A stretch of DNA of 64,000 nucleotides from assembly GCF_037893015.1 (NCBI RefSeq), contig NC_133661.1:190069838-190133837 (forward strand), given 5' to 3'. Position 1 is the stretch's first letter. Each line of letters opens with the position of its first letter. This document shows positions 43,474 through 52,773 of the stretch, piece by piece. The DNA is from Macrotis lagotis. Its lineage: Eukaryota; Chordata; Mammalia; Peramelemorphia; Peramelidae. A model generated the notes under the pieces. It did not search any database. It was not told where the DNA came from and saw only the letters and a list, made by a program, of their open reading frames with translations. The translations under genes and the position numbers were made by a program.

Positions 43474-43865
43474 TGTAGAGATCCCCTGACCAGTAGAGGA
43501 TCCATTCAGTTCTGGAGAGAAAAGAAAAACACATTAACACACAGGTGGGGAGTATCAGCAGGACGTCTGACAGAGCCAGTTTATTGAAAACATTAAACAG
43601 TTCTTATAGAAAAAAATCACAAAATTAGCATACCGGATAAAAACAATGATGTAACTTTGTTATGGGCAGGAATTAACCCAGCAGGATGTGACCCAGGTCA
43701 AGAATTCAGAAACAGGGCTTATCGAATAGTGAGACCAAGAATGACACAGGTGTGTTATCAGATCAAAGTTCCATTGAAGCTTTCAGCTCAAGGGTCAATA
43801 GAGCTCAAGTTATTTTGGCCAATAACTGGCTTCTTGACCCCAAACTCGCTTGAGCAGCCTCTACA
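43474..43865 (-). mobile_element. Solo LTR, probably betaretrovirus-like (ERVK group)
   Basis: 392 bp, bounded by TGTAGAG and its inverse CTCTACA. Read on the minus strand it has a TATA-like CTATAAGAACTG, then AATAAA in TCAATAAACTGGCTC, the usual promoter and poly(A) layout of an LTR, followed by a U5-like part ending GGGGATCTCTACA. The 6-bp target repeat points to the ERVK/betaretrovirus group. No internal genes remain, so it is the product of LTR-LTR recombination. It is younger than the SINE it interrupts; moderate divergence of the target repeats suggests it is not very recent. Confidence 0.88.
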
Positions 43866-43871
43866 AACATG
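43866..43871 (+). repeat. LTR target repeat, right
   Basis: AACATG, partner of 43468-43473. Confidence 0.7.
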
Positions 43872-44069
43872 AGTTCAAATATGGCCTCAGATACTTAATA
43901 ATTACCTAGTTGTGTGATCTTGGGCAAGTCACTTAACCCCATTGCCTTAAATAAATAAAAAAAGAAAAGAAAATCTTGTACATTCAACTCTTCAAGTCAT
44001 ATAATATTGAAAATTTCAATAGAAAATTCCCGAAGAGGAAAAAAGCCAACCAATGCAGATTGTCACCTT

Positions 44070-44240
44070 GTCCTTGACTTATAGTCTTAGAAAATTTCAA
44101 ACTTCCCTGAGATGTTATGTGATTTGTGTAAGGGACAGAGTATGTATAAGAATGTTTCAGAGTTGGAATTTGAAACCTGATGTCTGGTGGCCGTACTGGA
44201 GCTCTCCTCTGTCCCAGAAAATGTTTCTGCCACTTTTCAC
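44070..44240 (-). repeat. MIR-family remnant (weak)
   Basis: CCTGAGATGTTATGTGATTTG, GTAAGGGACAGAGTATG and GAATTTGAAACCTGATGTC follow the antisense MIR text. This explains the overlapping frames of about 120 codons on both strands here. Confidence 0.5.
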
Positions 44241-44859
44241 AGCACACCAAACCAATAACTGGATTCATTCTTTGGCTTCCTGTCAACTTTTCCAAGAACA
44301 ATGGAGCAGTTGTGATGGACTTCTGAAGTGCATCATTTTTCAGAATGAGCACCCCAGTCTTTTAAAGCTTTGGAAGACTACTCTCAAGTCTACTTCTAAT
44401 ACTTGATAATCTGCTTCCAGATAGAAGTTTCTAGGTTTAAGCAAAAGAAAAAAATGGCCAGAAATCCAGGGTCAGGTTCAAATATCTGCTCTAAGTGACA
44501 TGTAGGAGAAGTTTACCTTGGGGTAGGGTAATGAATAGGTACTCTTCCAACAACCCTCAGCAAAAGTCATAGCATTACAAGAGAATGCCTGGTGGTTGAA
44601 TGAAGGAAATGGTAAAGAATCATTTCTTTTTTTTCTAAAGGTTCAAAGTAACTAGTTCTTTCTGTTCAGTAACAAATGACCAGAATACTTCATCATCTCC
44701 AAGATCCTAAGTACTGACTCAGATATCTAGACATCTGGTCATCTAGAAATAGAACAATGTTGTGCATGATCTGTTACAAAGTCTATAAGGGATAGGTATA
44801 GTACTCTGTGATTTCTTTAGCAGAGGCAACTCCTTCTATCAAAAGAAGTCCACGCCTTC
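44241..44859. other. Unassigned intergenic sequence
   Basis: No gene or nameable repeat visible. Confidence 0.4.
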
Positions 44860-44985
44860 TCTTTATTCTTAGTTTATATGGATACTGAGAGATTAAGTGA
44901 CCATTCCAAAATCACAGCTAACTTTTTTTCCGAGTTAAGTATTAAACAAAGGTCTGTTTAGTTTTGAGGACAAAACTCTATCCAC
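44860..44985 (-). repeat. MIR-family remnant (weak)
   Basis: ACTGAGAGATTAAGTGACC, AAATCACAGCTAAC and AAACTCTATCCACTATAA. Confidence 0.5.
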
Positions 44986-45003
44986 TATAAAAAGTAAATA
45001 TAG

Positions 45004-45142
45004 GGGCAGCTAGGTGGCACAGAGGATAGAGCACCAGCCTTGGAGTCAGGAGGACCTGAGTTCAAATCCAACCTGAGACACTTGATAATTACCTAGCTGT
45101 GTGACCTTGGGCAAGTCACTTAACCCCATTGCTTTGCAAAAT
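45004..45142 (+). mobile_element. Marsupial tRNA-derived SINE
   Basis: GGGGCAGCTAGGTGGCACAG to CCATTGCTTTGCAAA. Target duplication AAAAGTAAATATAG at 44990-45003 and 45143-45156. Confidence 0.95.
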
Positions 45143-45269
45143 AAAAGTAAATATAGAAAAATCACAAAATAAATAAGAGGTAGTTCAAGGAGGGAGGGCT
45201 TTAGTAGTGTGTGGATGAAATTGAGAAAGGCTGAATGCAATAGATGATGTTTCAGATAAGAATTGAAGG

Positions 45270-45410
45270 TGGGGCAGGGGGATAGAGCACTAGTCCTAGA
45301 GTCAGGAGATCCTGAGTTCAAATTCAAGCCTCAGATATTTAATACTTACTTAGCTGTGTGACCTTGGGCAAGTTAAGACCTTTGCCTTGAAAAAATAAAA
45401 TTAAAATTAA
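45270..45410 (+). mobile_element. Marsupial tRNA-derived SINE (head shortened)
   Basis: GGGGCAGGGGGATAGAGCAC lacks the usual CTAGGTGGCACAG. It continues TTCAAATTCAAGCCTC and TGTGACCTTGGGCAAG, with a tail after an A-rich run. Flanks AAGAATTGAAG / AAGAATTTAAG look like a diverged target duplication. Confidence 0.88.
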
Positions 45411-45759
45411 AAAAAAGAATTTAAGATGTAAAAATTTATAAGTTTGAGCTAGGGTATGAATCCAGATATGAGAAATGGACTCTTTAAATTATGAGAAACA
45501 TTAAGCATGCCAGTCTGATGGCAATATATATTACATAAAATGTTAATAATATATAATAATGTTTGAAAAGGAGTGTATTCTAGGTGGTGAAGAACTTCAA
45601 AAGTCAGAGCCAAGAATCTCTCTGAGCCTTTCCCAATTTCCCTCTGAAACAACTTTAAACAGACTTTGAAATTATAGAGTACACAAAAAAGAAATACATT
45701 TTCAGCTCAAGATATCTTGGAGAAACTTCAGGAAATATCTATCTCACTTAGGTAAAAGG

Positions 45760-47115
45760 AGGGGAATAGGGAAGCCAGTCGGAGGAGACTCAGTCAAAGA
45801 GCAGATCTAGGACATAGCTCAGAGGGGTTGGTGGTAGCGCAGATCCACAGTGAAGACTCCAGTCCTAGCACAGAAGGCATACTGCCAGTCCCAGAACACC
45901 AGGGCAACAGGCAGAACTGGGTCTACCTTAGCACAGAGAAAAAGCTGCCAGCACCTGAGGTCCCAGTGTGGAAAGTCAATAACCAGACCTCAAGACTTAG
46001 AACAAAAACTTGGGATTGTACCCCCTGTACCCCAGGAGCAGAGCTCAAATTTTATAAACAAATAAACAAACTAACCAAAAAAAGGAGCCAATAACCATAA
46101 AAAAGCTACTTTGGTGACAGGGAACATCAAAATATCAACCCTGAAAAGGAAAGCAGTGACAAAAAAACATACAGAAGAAGTCCAAAGGAATTTATGATTT
46201 GTGAAAAATCTTTTGGAAGTTTTCAAAAAGTATTTTGAAATATTAAATAAAAGAGGGAGAAGGAAAAAAGGGAAAAGAAATGAGAGTGATGCATGACAAT
46301 TATGAAAAATTTGAAGAGGAAGCACAATAATTGACTGAAGAAACCAACTCCTTTCTAAATAGAATTGACCAAATAGGAAAAAACCAACTTCTTTCAAAGC
46401 AGAACTGGCCAAATGAAAAAAGAAATTTTTACTATTTTTCTAGTTTAAAAATAGAATTGACTGAATGGAAAAGGAGATACAAAAGCTAACTAAAGGTAAT
46501 AAATCTTTAAATATTAAAATTAAGCAAGTGGAAACTTATGACTCTTTGAGGCATCAAGAATCCATCGAAATATAAAAAACAAAACGAAAAGGTTGAAAAA
46601 ACTATAAGAAAATATAAAATACATCTTAGGGAAAAATATCTACCTGGAAAATAAATCCAGGAGAGAGAATTTATGAATTATTAGTCTCTCTGAAAATCTT
46701 GTTAAAAATAGTCTGAACAATATCATTGCAGAAAATTATCAAGGAAAATTGCCCTACTACCCCAGAACAAGAGGGTAAAATAGTCTTTGAAAGAATTCAT
46801 AGATTTCATCTTCAAAGAAATACCAAAATAAAAACTCCAAGGAATATTGAAGCCAAATTTCAGTATTATCATAATAAAATGAGAAATTACTACAAGCAGT
46901 CAAAAAAGAAACAATTCAAATACCAAGAAGCCAGAGTCATGATTATGCAGGACATAGCAGCTTCAACATTAGAGAATATGATATTTCAGGGGACAAAGGA
47001 TCTTGTATTACTACCAAGAATCAATTACTCTGCAAAATTCAGCTTTCAGAGGAAAAGTGTGACTAATATGGAAATATGTATAATACAATTTTACATTTAT
47101 AACATATATAAAATT
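45760..47115 (+). mobile_element. HAL1-like (ORF1-only L1-derived) element
   Basis: A leader without a recognisable L1 start (45760-46090) is followed by a broken ORF1-like region. The best part is 46726-47000, with RIHRFHLQRNTKIKTPRN, then KKQFKYQEARVMIMQDIAA. This parallels the L1 ORF1 C-terminus at 18937-19161. Directly after it comes ACTAATATGGAAATATG and TTTACATTTATAACATATA, a tail I associate with HAL1 3' ends. No ORF2 is present. Upstream coiled-coil pieces (ELAKLTK-like words) at 46320-46620 are in several frames. An old copy. An alternative is an L1 that lost ORF2 by deletion. Confidence 0.6.
46320..47000 (+). pseudogene. ORF1-like coding remnant of the HAL1-like element
   Basis: The coiled-coil part (46330-46560) is frame-broken. 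The RNA-binding C-terminal part is open at 46726-47124 and reads EGKIVFERIHRFHLQRNTK, PRNIEAKFQYYHNK and KKQFKYQEARVMIMQDIAAS. It would be an L1-type nucleic-acid chaperone if intact. The frame runs past the end of similarity into the tail. Confidence 0.7.
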
Positions 47116-47199
47116 TCTTCCTAACCTGGTTTTGGATCAAAGAAAACTTTACAAAACCCAATGTTGAAAATTATTTTTCAAATATTGTAAAAATTTTAA

Positions 47200-47990
47200 A
47201 AAGAACTTCAAAAGTCAAATTCCTCTTTCCTGACCTGCACTTCAAAAGCACCAACAAAACTGGCCAATCAGGAGTATTGTACTGCTGAATGGATATGCTT
47301 ACATCCTGAAGGAGTAGTATATATCATCACTGAAGTGATGGAACTGCACAGTTGAATCTTTATTCACTTTGAAGAACATCCCTTATTTGACTGAGTGTCC
47401 CTAGAGGAACTGTTTTATGACCCCACTGTGTGACATCTTGGCACTTCAACTGAAGAAGAAAAGAAGGTTCTTTGAAATGGGGGGAAGAACGTATCAGTCA
47501 TCTTCTGGAAAATTCATGACTCTGTGACTTAGCTGCCAGTCCCTGACTTCACAATGTCTGGACACTGATGTCTTGCCCTGCTATATCAAGATCTAGTCTC
47601 CTTATTTCTGAGAGAAATAATAGAGACTCTTCTGCCTGTGGGTAAGAATGGGAGTCTCTGTGCTGCACTCTTTTTGTTCTGGACCCGTATGCTGCAATGA
47701 GAAGTGTAAATACCCAAATGTTCTGAGCAGCCTCCTTGACTCCATGGTCATCAAGCCATTTTTTTACCAGGAAGTACATAAAAATGCAGACCTTGAGTCT
47801 AAAGCATGTTAGGAATTGTTCCTGAGAAAGAAAGGACTGATTCTTTAGAAGCCCTGTCAGTCAGGATATGTTTCATATCAATTGTGGAATGTAAATATGA
47901 AAGAGCACTATTAAACTATAAAAAAATGATTCAGGGAAAAGTTTCAAAGAAAACTGGAAAGACTCCTATGAACTACTATAGAGTTATATG
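47200..47990. other. Unidentified decayed sequence with coding-like stretches
   Basis: GC content is higher than the surroundings. On the plus strand, 47270-47690 in one frame shows protein-like segments such as HFEEHPLFD, VSLEELFYDPTV, HLGTSTEEEKKVL and KNVSVIFWKIHDSVT, broken by several stops. On the minus strand 47549-47779 is open (76 codons: VKKWLDDHGVKEAAQNIW...). I recognise neither. It may be a processed pseudogene or a piece of an old element. No poly(A) tail or target duplication is evident. Confidence 0.35.
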
Positions 47991-48002
47991 AAAAGAACTA
48001 GA

Positions 48003-48156
48003 CGAGGGGCAGCAGGGTTGCACAGTGGATAGAGCACTGGCCCTGGAGTCAGGAGGACCTGAGCTCAAATTCAGCCTCAGACACTTAGTAAGTATCTAGC
48101 TGAGTGACTTTGGGCAAGTCACTTAGCCCCATTGCCTTGCAAAAATAAAACAAAAC
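48003..48156 (+). mobile_element. Marsupial tRNA-derived SINE
   Basis: GGGGCAGCAGGGTTGCACAG to CCATTGCCTTGCAAAAATAAA. Target duplication AAAAGAACTAGA at 47991-48002 and 48157-48168. Confidence 0.95.
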
Positions 48157-48309
48157 AAAAGAACTAGAAGAACAGTTTATACAATCAGTATAATTACAAC
48201 TCTTTGAAAGACTTAGGAACTTTATTCAACCCAATGAACCACCACAATTACAGAGGATTCATGATAATCCAACCCCTGATGGAGAATTGATAATATGAGT
48301 GCAGAATGA

Positions 48310-48480
48310 GAAAAATAGAGATGAATAAATATGTATATAAACATACACAAACATATATGTGCAAACAAATACAAATGTATGTGTAAATGTATCTATAAAT
48401 ATATGTAATACACTTGTATGTAATATTAAATGTGCTACATTTAAGGCAAATATATAAACACATATTTACATGTGTGCAAT
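48310..48480. repeat. Degenerate (ATGT/ACAT)n region
   Basis: ATGTATATAAACATACAC, CAAACATATATGTGC and GTATGTGTAAATGTATC. Imperfect simple repeat. Confidence 0.75.
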
Positions 48481-48606
48481 ATAGGTTTTATTTATTTTAC
48501 TAGACTTTACAAGCTTTTGACTTTGTTTTAGTTTTCTTTAGAAGGGAGAGATAGAAGTTGGCCTTTGTGAAAATAAAAATGAAATTTAATTTCTAAAGGC
48601 AAATGA

Positions 48607-48780
48607 GGGGCAGCTAGGTGGCACAGAAGCTAGAGCACTGGCCCTGAAGTCAGGAGGACCTGAGTTCAAATCCAGCCTCAGACACTTGTGGCAAGTCACT
48701 GAAGTCCACCACCTTGCAAAAAAAAGTCCACTTATGACCTTGGGCAAGTCACTGAAGTTTGCCACCTTGCAAAAAAAAGA
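48607..48780 (+). mobile_element. Marsupial SINE with duplicated variant tail
   Basis: A normal head and body (GGGGCAGCTAGGTGGCACAG, TTCAAATCCAGCCTCAGAC), then the tail GCAAGTCACTGAAGT...CCACCTTGCAAAAAAA occurs twice, starting at 48691 and 48744. The AATAATTACCTAGCTGTG block is missing. The tail reads CTGAAGT where other copies read CTTAACCCC. Confidence 0.88.
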
Positions 48781-48799
48781 AAGAAAAATGAAAGCATTA

Positions 48800-48900
48800 T
48801 TCCTAGAGTCAATATATTGCTTTTTAGAATTTATTGAGTAGGGAACTGATATGGTCAGACATGCACATAGTGAAAATCACTATAGCCTAATGATAGCATA
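48800..48900 (+). repeat. Long non-coding interspersed repeat fragment
   Basis: TTTATTGAGTAGGGAACTG followed by ATATGGTCAGACATGC matches the body of the family (compare 37190). Confidence 0.45.
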
Positions 48901-49508
48901 GATTTTCCATTCATTACAACAGTTTTCTTTTTTGTTTTCTAGATTTTCTTCAAAATGATGCCTATGATGATTCTCTAATATTTGAAATCACTCTAATTGA
49001 AGTTGCAGTAGGGTGGTATAAGGAAGACTGTTGTCTATGAATTAAATAAGTACCTGATATCAGCATGTTTTCTAATTTTACTTAGAGAAAGTTCTAAGTT
49101 CTAAAGTTCTAAGTTCTAAGTTCTAAAAATTATAGCATGTCAATACTGGAAAAGAAAAATGCTTGCTTATAAAATCTACTTAAAATAGAAGAATATCAAA
49201 GAGAAATATGCATTATATTTTAGAAGACAATATAAGATTGAATTATTGCTTTCAGAAAAAAATATTCAGGTCATCATAGGTTGCAAATTGATTCTATTGA
49301 ATTTCTGTATTTCAGTGTCAGAAATATAATGGCATGCATCAATCACCTTTGTCTTCAAATGATTTGCATTGCTCCTTTCAGTAACAAGTACAAGATAACT
49401 AAAATTGTTTTGACTGATACCTTTCCTTTTGTTTTAAGTAATAACAAAATTATCCAGGAAAAAAAGAATGAAGATCAAACAACATACAAGGATAACAAAG
49501 CAATGTTT
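48901..49508. other. Unassigned sequence with 7-bp tandem array
   Basis: Five AAGTTCT units (one with an extra A) at 49089-49124. The remainder is AT-rich with no gene. Confidence 0.6.
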
Positions 49509-49509
49509 G

Positions 49510-49665
49510 TGGTTTCTGCTTGTGCTGGTTCTACTGATACTAATAATACTGATGCCGGTGGTACTGGTAGTACTAAGGCCAGTGCAATGATGCTAATGGT
49601 GCTGATGATGCTGATGCTACTGGTGGTGGTGATACTGGTGTTGGTGGTGTTAGTACTGGGAAGTT
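49510..49665 (+). repeat. Degenerate trinucleotide tract (GTG/CTG/ACT)
   Basis: About 150 bases of GCTGGTTCTACTGATAC, GATGCCGGTGGTACTGG and GTGCTGATGATGCTGATG-type triplets in one phase. It yields a Thr/Gly or Met/Leu/Val translation at the end of the frame 49281-49667, which is therefore low complexity rather than a gene. Confidence 0.8.
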
Positions 49666-50339
49666 AATAAATGACTAACTTAAATTATGGAAAAAACTTA
49701 GCTGAAAATAATAAATACTTCATGTTCATTTAAAATTAATTTAATTTAAAATTTACATTTATAATTCATTTAATATTCACACAAATAATCAGATATCAAA
49801 TAACCACAAAAGTCAAAAAGCCAGGGTTTTTTTTGCACTTCACTTGTGTGAGAAAGACAAGACTCAAGAATAAAAGCCTGAAGATAGAATGTTAATGTAA
49901 AAAGCAAATTTCAGGATCTTCCTTAGACCAGTACATATTTAGTCAGTAACAATGAGGCAATTAAATATATTAATGACCACCAATTTTTGCAACTAAATCT
50001 GATGTTATGATGGTTTATTAGGAGTAAACCTGTCTTCTGCAGGCTAAAAGAAAGGTATGGGCAACAGGACAACACTTTGATATAAATCTTTAGCCATGAA
50101 AGTCATCATCCTCCCTCCCTTTTGACTATCTAGTATTTGGGTTAGTAGTATCATCCATACAGGTAAAAAATTTGTATAATACCATGGTCCAGTGGGATCA
50201 GAGAAATTTCTATATAATAGCAGTGTTTTTAACAATATTTTAACAGTGCATATTGAGAAATGTTTAAAGTGGGTGATGAAGTCACATTAGTGAAAATATT
50301 AATCATAATGGTTTTAATTCAATAAATTATTTCAAAAAA
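49666..50339. other. Unassigned intergenic sequence
   Basis: AT-rich. GGACAACACTTTGATATAAATC to GGTCCAGTGGGATC (50070-50200) may be old repeat. No gene. Confidence 0.35.
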
Positions 50340-50465
50340 TTCAGCAATATATTAACAAGTATTATCTAATAATATATCATATACCAGACATTATTCTAGG
50401 CTATGGGTTACAAAGACAAAAATAGAATGGCCTCAAGGAGCTTACATTGTATCAACAGAAAGAAA
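50340..50465 (+). repeat. Long repeat head / inverted L2 3' end
   Basis: ATACCAGACATTATTCTAGG, TTACAAAGACAAAAATAG and CAAGGAGCTTACATTG. Confidence 0.6.
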
Positions 50466-50779
50466 ATATATCATATGCTATAATATCGTATCATATGTAT
50501 ACTCTACTTGCTTTATATATTAAATCCATGAAATTATGTGCTGGTTATACATAGTAAAGGAAAGTAGACGAGGTAATTAACTTCAAAAAGATTAATTATG
50601 GGACACTTCTGTTCTTTGATTAAAGACTGAGGACTAAGAGAGATAACTGATAAATAGCAGTTAAAAGGAAGCTGGGAATAAAGGTTCCTCTGAGAAATAC
50701 TTATCTTTAAATAAGAAGTTAAACAAAAGATCCTTATTAAGTTAAAGGAAAACCTGAGATTAAGTTTCAAAGGACACCA

Positions 50780-51135
50780 AGACTTTACCTATATTTCTTG
50801 TCCCCACAATAGCCCTCAAAGCTTAATTCTGGTGTCTAATTAGTTCCCTCCTCCACTCCACCTTACCCATCACTCCCAATCTTGAAAATACTTTGACTTT
50901 ACTTCTTTATTTACTCTATATGTAAACAATGTGTACTTATTTATCTGTGTACCAGTTGTGTCTCCCTCCCCCCAATAGAATAAACTCCTTGAGGAAGGGG
51001 ACTATTTGTGTGGTTGGAGAGTTGGGTTTGTTGAATTTTGATTTTCTGTTTTTTTGGCTATAGCCCCTGAAATCAAGCATAGTACCATAAACAACTTGGT
51101 GCTTAATAAATGCTTGTTGAATTGAATTATATTTG
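50780..51135 (+). repeat. L2 LINE 3' end
   Basis: AATAGAATAAACTCCTTGAGG, AAGGGGACTATTTGTG and TTGGTGCTTAATAAATGC followed by TTGTTGAATTGAATT: the L2 3' UTR to its terminus. Confidence 0.8.
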
Positions 51136-51137
51136 AT

Positions 51138-51240
51138 CAATCAATAAACATTTATGAAGGGTCTACTATATGCCAGACACTGTGCTAGACAATGAAAATG
51201 CAAATACAAAAGTGAGATAATCTATTAGAGAGACTGGATT
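51138..51240 (+). repeat. Long repeat head / inverted L2 3' end
   Basis: ATCAATCAATAAACATTTATG, CTACTATATGCCAGACAC and TGTGCTAGACAATG. It lies tail-to-tail with the sense L2 end on its left. Confidence 0.75.
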
Positions 51241-51719
51241 GTATTAAATCAAATCCAGTTGAAATAAACAATTGAATTTCTGTCAGAAAAAAAGGAGAGA
51301 AGATTCACTTATAAATCTGTATTAAAAATGCAAGATATAATTCTGAAGTAATCTTTGCTATAAATGAAATAAGAAGATATTGTATTGCATGAGAGGAAAA
51401 CATAAGTCATAATAGGATAAAACTTTTACTGAAAAGGGAAGTACTACTAAGTGTGTGTATAGGTATATGCTAACACATAATAAGAATATGATAGAGGTAT
51501 GCAATAGACCAATAAAAGTGTTTTCCATTTACAAAACTTTAGCCTACTTTTTTAACATTTTTCTTGAGGTTTTTTTTTGGAGGAGAATCTATGGGTTTTT
51601 TTTCACATTACTATTACAGAAATACTTTGCAAGGCTCTAAATTTGGGAGGGAGAAATTCTGGAATATAAAGTTTTAAAAACAAACATTTAAAGAAGGAAA
51701 ATAAAATACTGAATAAATA
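51241..51719. other. Unassigned intergenic sequence
   Basis: AT-rich; no gene or repeat recognised. Confidence 0.4.
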
Positions 51720-51900
51720 TTTTTTAGTTTTTCCACATTATCCTATTTTATTTCCACAATAATCCTATGAGGTAAATAGTGCAGATATTATTATCCCCAT
51801 TTTCCTGAGGACACTAAGGTCTAGTATCAAACAGCTAATAAAGTCAAAACTCAAACCTAATTTCAAAATTCTTTATACTATATCATTTAGCCTCCAAATT
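51720..51900 (-). repeat. MIR-family remnant
   Basis: CACAATAATCCTATGAGG, ATTATCCCCATTTTCCTG, AGGACACTAAGGTC and ATATCATTTAGCCTCC. Confidence 0.7.
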
Positions 51901-52402
51901 TACAAAACAAAAATGCAGTAAAATATTTTAAAATGAGGAAACCATAATATTAGATTGATAGTAATTTTGCGCACTTCACTCTGCATTATTTTATATGTCT
52001 CTGAAAACATACATTTCATCATTTCTTGAAAGACCGTTTCTGTTTCATTCTCCATGTTTTTTAAAGTACAAATAGCACCTCATCAATCATATCCTTAAGT
52101 TTTTTTTTCAGGAGTATGAGATATAGTACATCTAGGCCTGATGATCTGAATCACTTGAGGGTTCTTTTACCATCCTCACTTGTCTTCACTTCAGATCCCT
52201 AATAATTATGGTTGTTCTGTTTCCCAGATCAAAGATCATTTCCCTTGGTAGAAGCAAAATAAGGATTAAGTAGCTCTGGCTTTTTTTTAAAATATCCCAT
52301 TCCATTTTTGAAATGTTCTTACTCAGCATAATTTATTTAAAGTCTTTTGTGATATTCAGAGCATTCACTCTCAATCACAACATCTTCTAGACTTAAGCAC
52401 TC
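51901..52402. other. Unassigned intergenic sequence
   Basis: No gene. AAATATCCCATTCCATTTTTG at 52290-52315 and neighbours are not assignable. Confidence 0.4.
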
Positions 52403-52413
52403 AAAGTCATTCT

Positions 52414-52587
52414 CTTTTTTTTTTAGGTTTTTTGTTTTTTTTTTTGTTTTTTTTTTTTGCAAGGCAATGGGGTTAAGTGGCTTGCCCAAGGCCACACAGC
52501 TAGGTAATTATTAAGTGTCTGAGGTCGGATTTGAACTTAGGTACTCCTGAGATGGTGCTCTATCCACTGCGCCACCTAGCTGCCCCC
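52414..52587 (-). mobile_element. Marsupial tRNA-derived SINE (long A tail)
   Basis: A T-rich stretch of about 50 bases (reverse A-tail) is followed by GCAAGGCAATGGGGTTAAG, CACACAGCTAGGTAATTATT and GCGCCACCTAGCTGCCCCC. Target repeats AAAGTCATTCT (52403-52413) and AGAGTCATTCT (about 52594-52604). The long tail and retained CpG suggest a recent insertion. Confidence 0.92.
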
Positions 52588-52773
52588 AATCTTAGAGTCA
52601 TTCTTATAGGACCATGTCTTTATTCATCTTTAGTTATACACCCTTGGTTTCAGCTTCTATAAGGTATAAAAGTGTTTTCAAAATATAACTCTTATCTTCT
52701 CCTCTAAATAAACTCCTCCTCTAGACTTTAATAATTCTTCTAACAGAAAACTCTCATATCTTCATGAAATCGC

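Larger units (their letters stand above)
43411..43975 (+). mobile_element. Marsupial SINE split by an LTR insertion
   Basis: The left part, 43411-43473, runs from GGGTCAGGTAGGTGGTAC to AGTCAGGAGGAACTG. The right part resumes at 43866 with ATGAGTTCAAATATGGCCTC and runs to CCATTGCCTTAAATAAATAAA. The SINE text is continuous once the LTR is removed, so the SINE was there first. Confidence 0.93.

Noticed and set aside
43984-44406. Overlapping frames of 122 and 117 codons on opposite strands
   Set aside because: Part of the interval reads as an old MIR; no protein family is evident on either strand.
45828-46094. 88- and 71-codon frames
   Set aside because: They lie in the leader of the HAL1-like element and overlap each other.
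49089-49124. CRISPR-like array
   Set aside because: The repeat unit is 7 bases without spacers, in a mammalian genome; simple tandem slippage.
49281-49667. 128-codon frame
   Set aside because: The second half is the trinucleotide tract and the first half has no motif.
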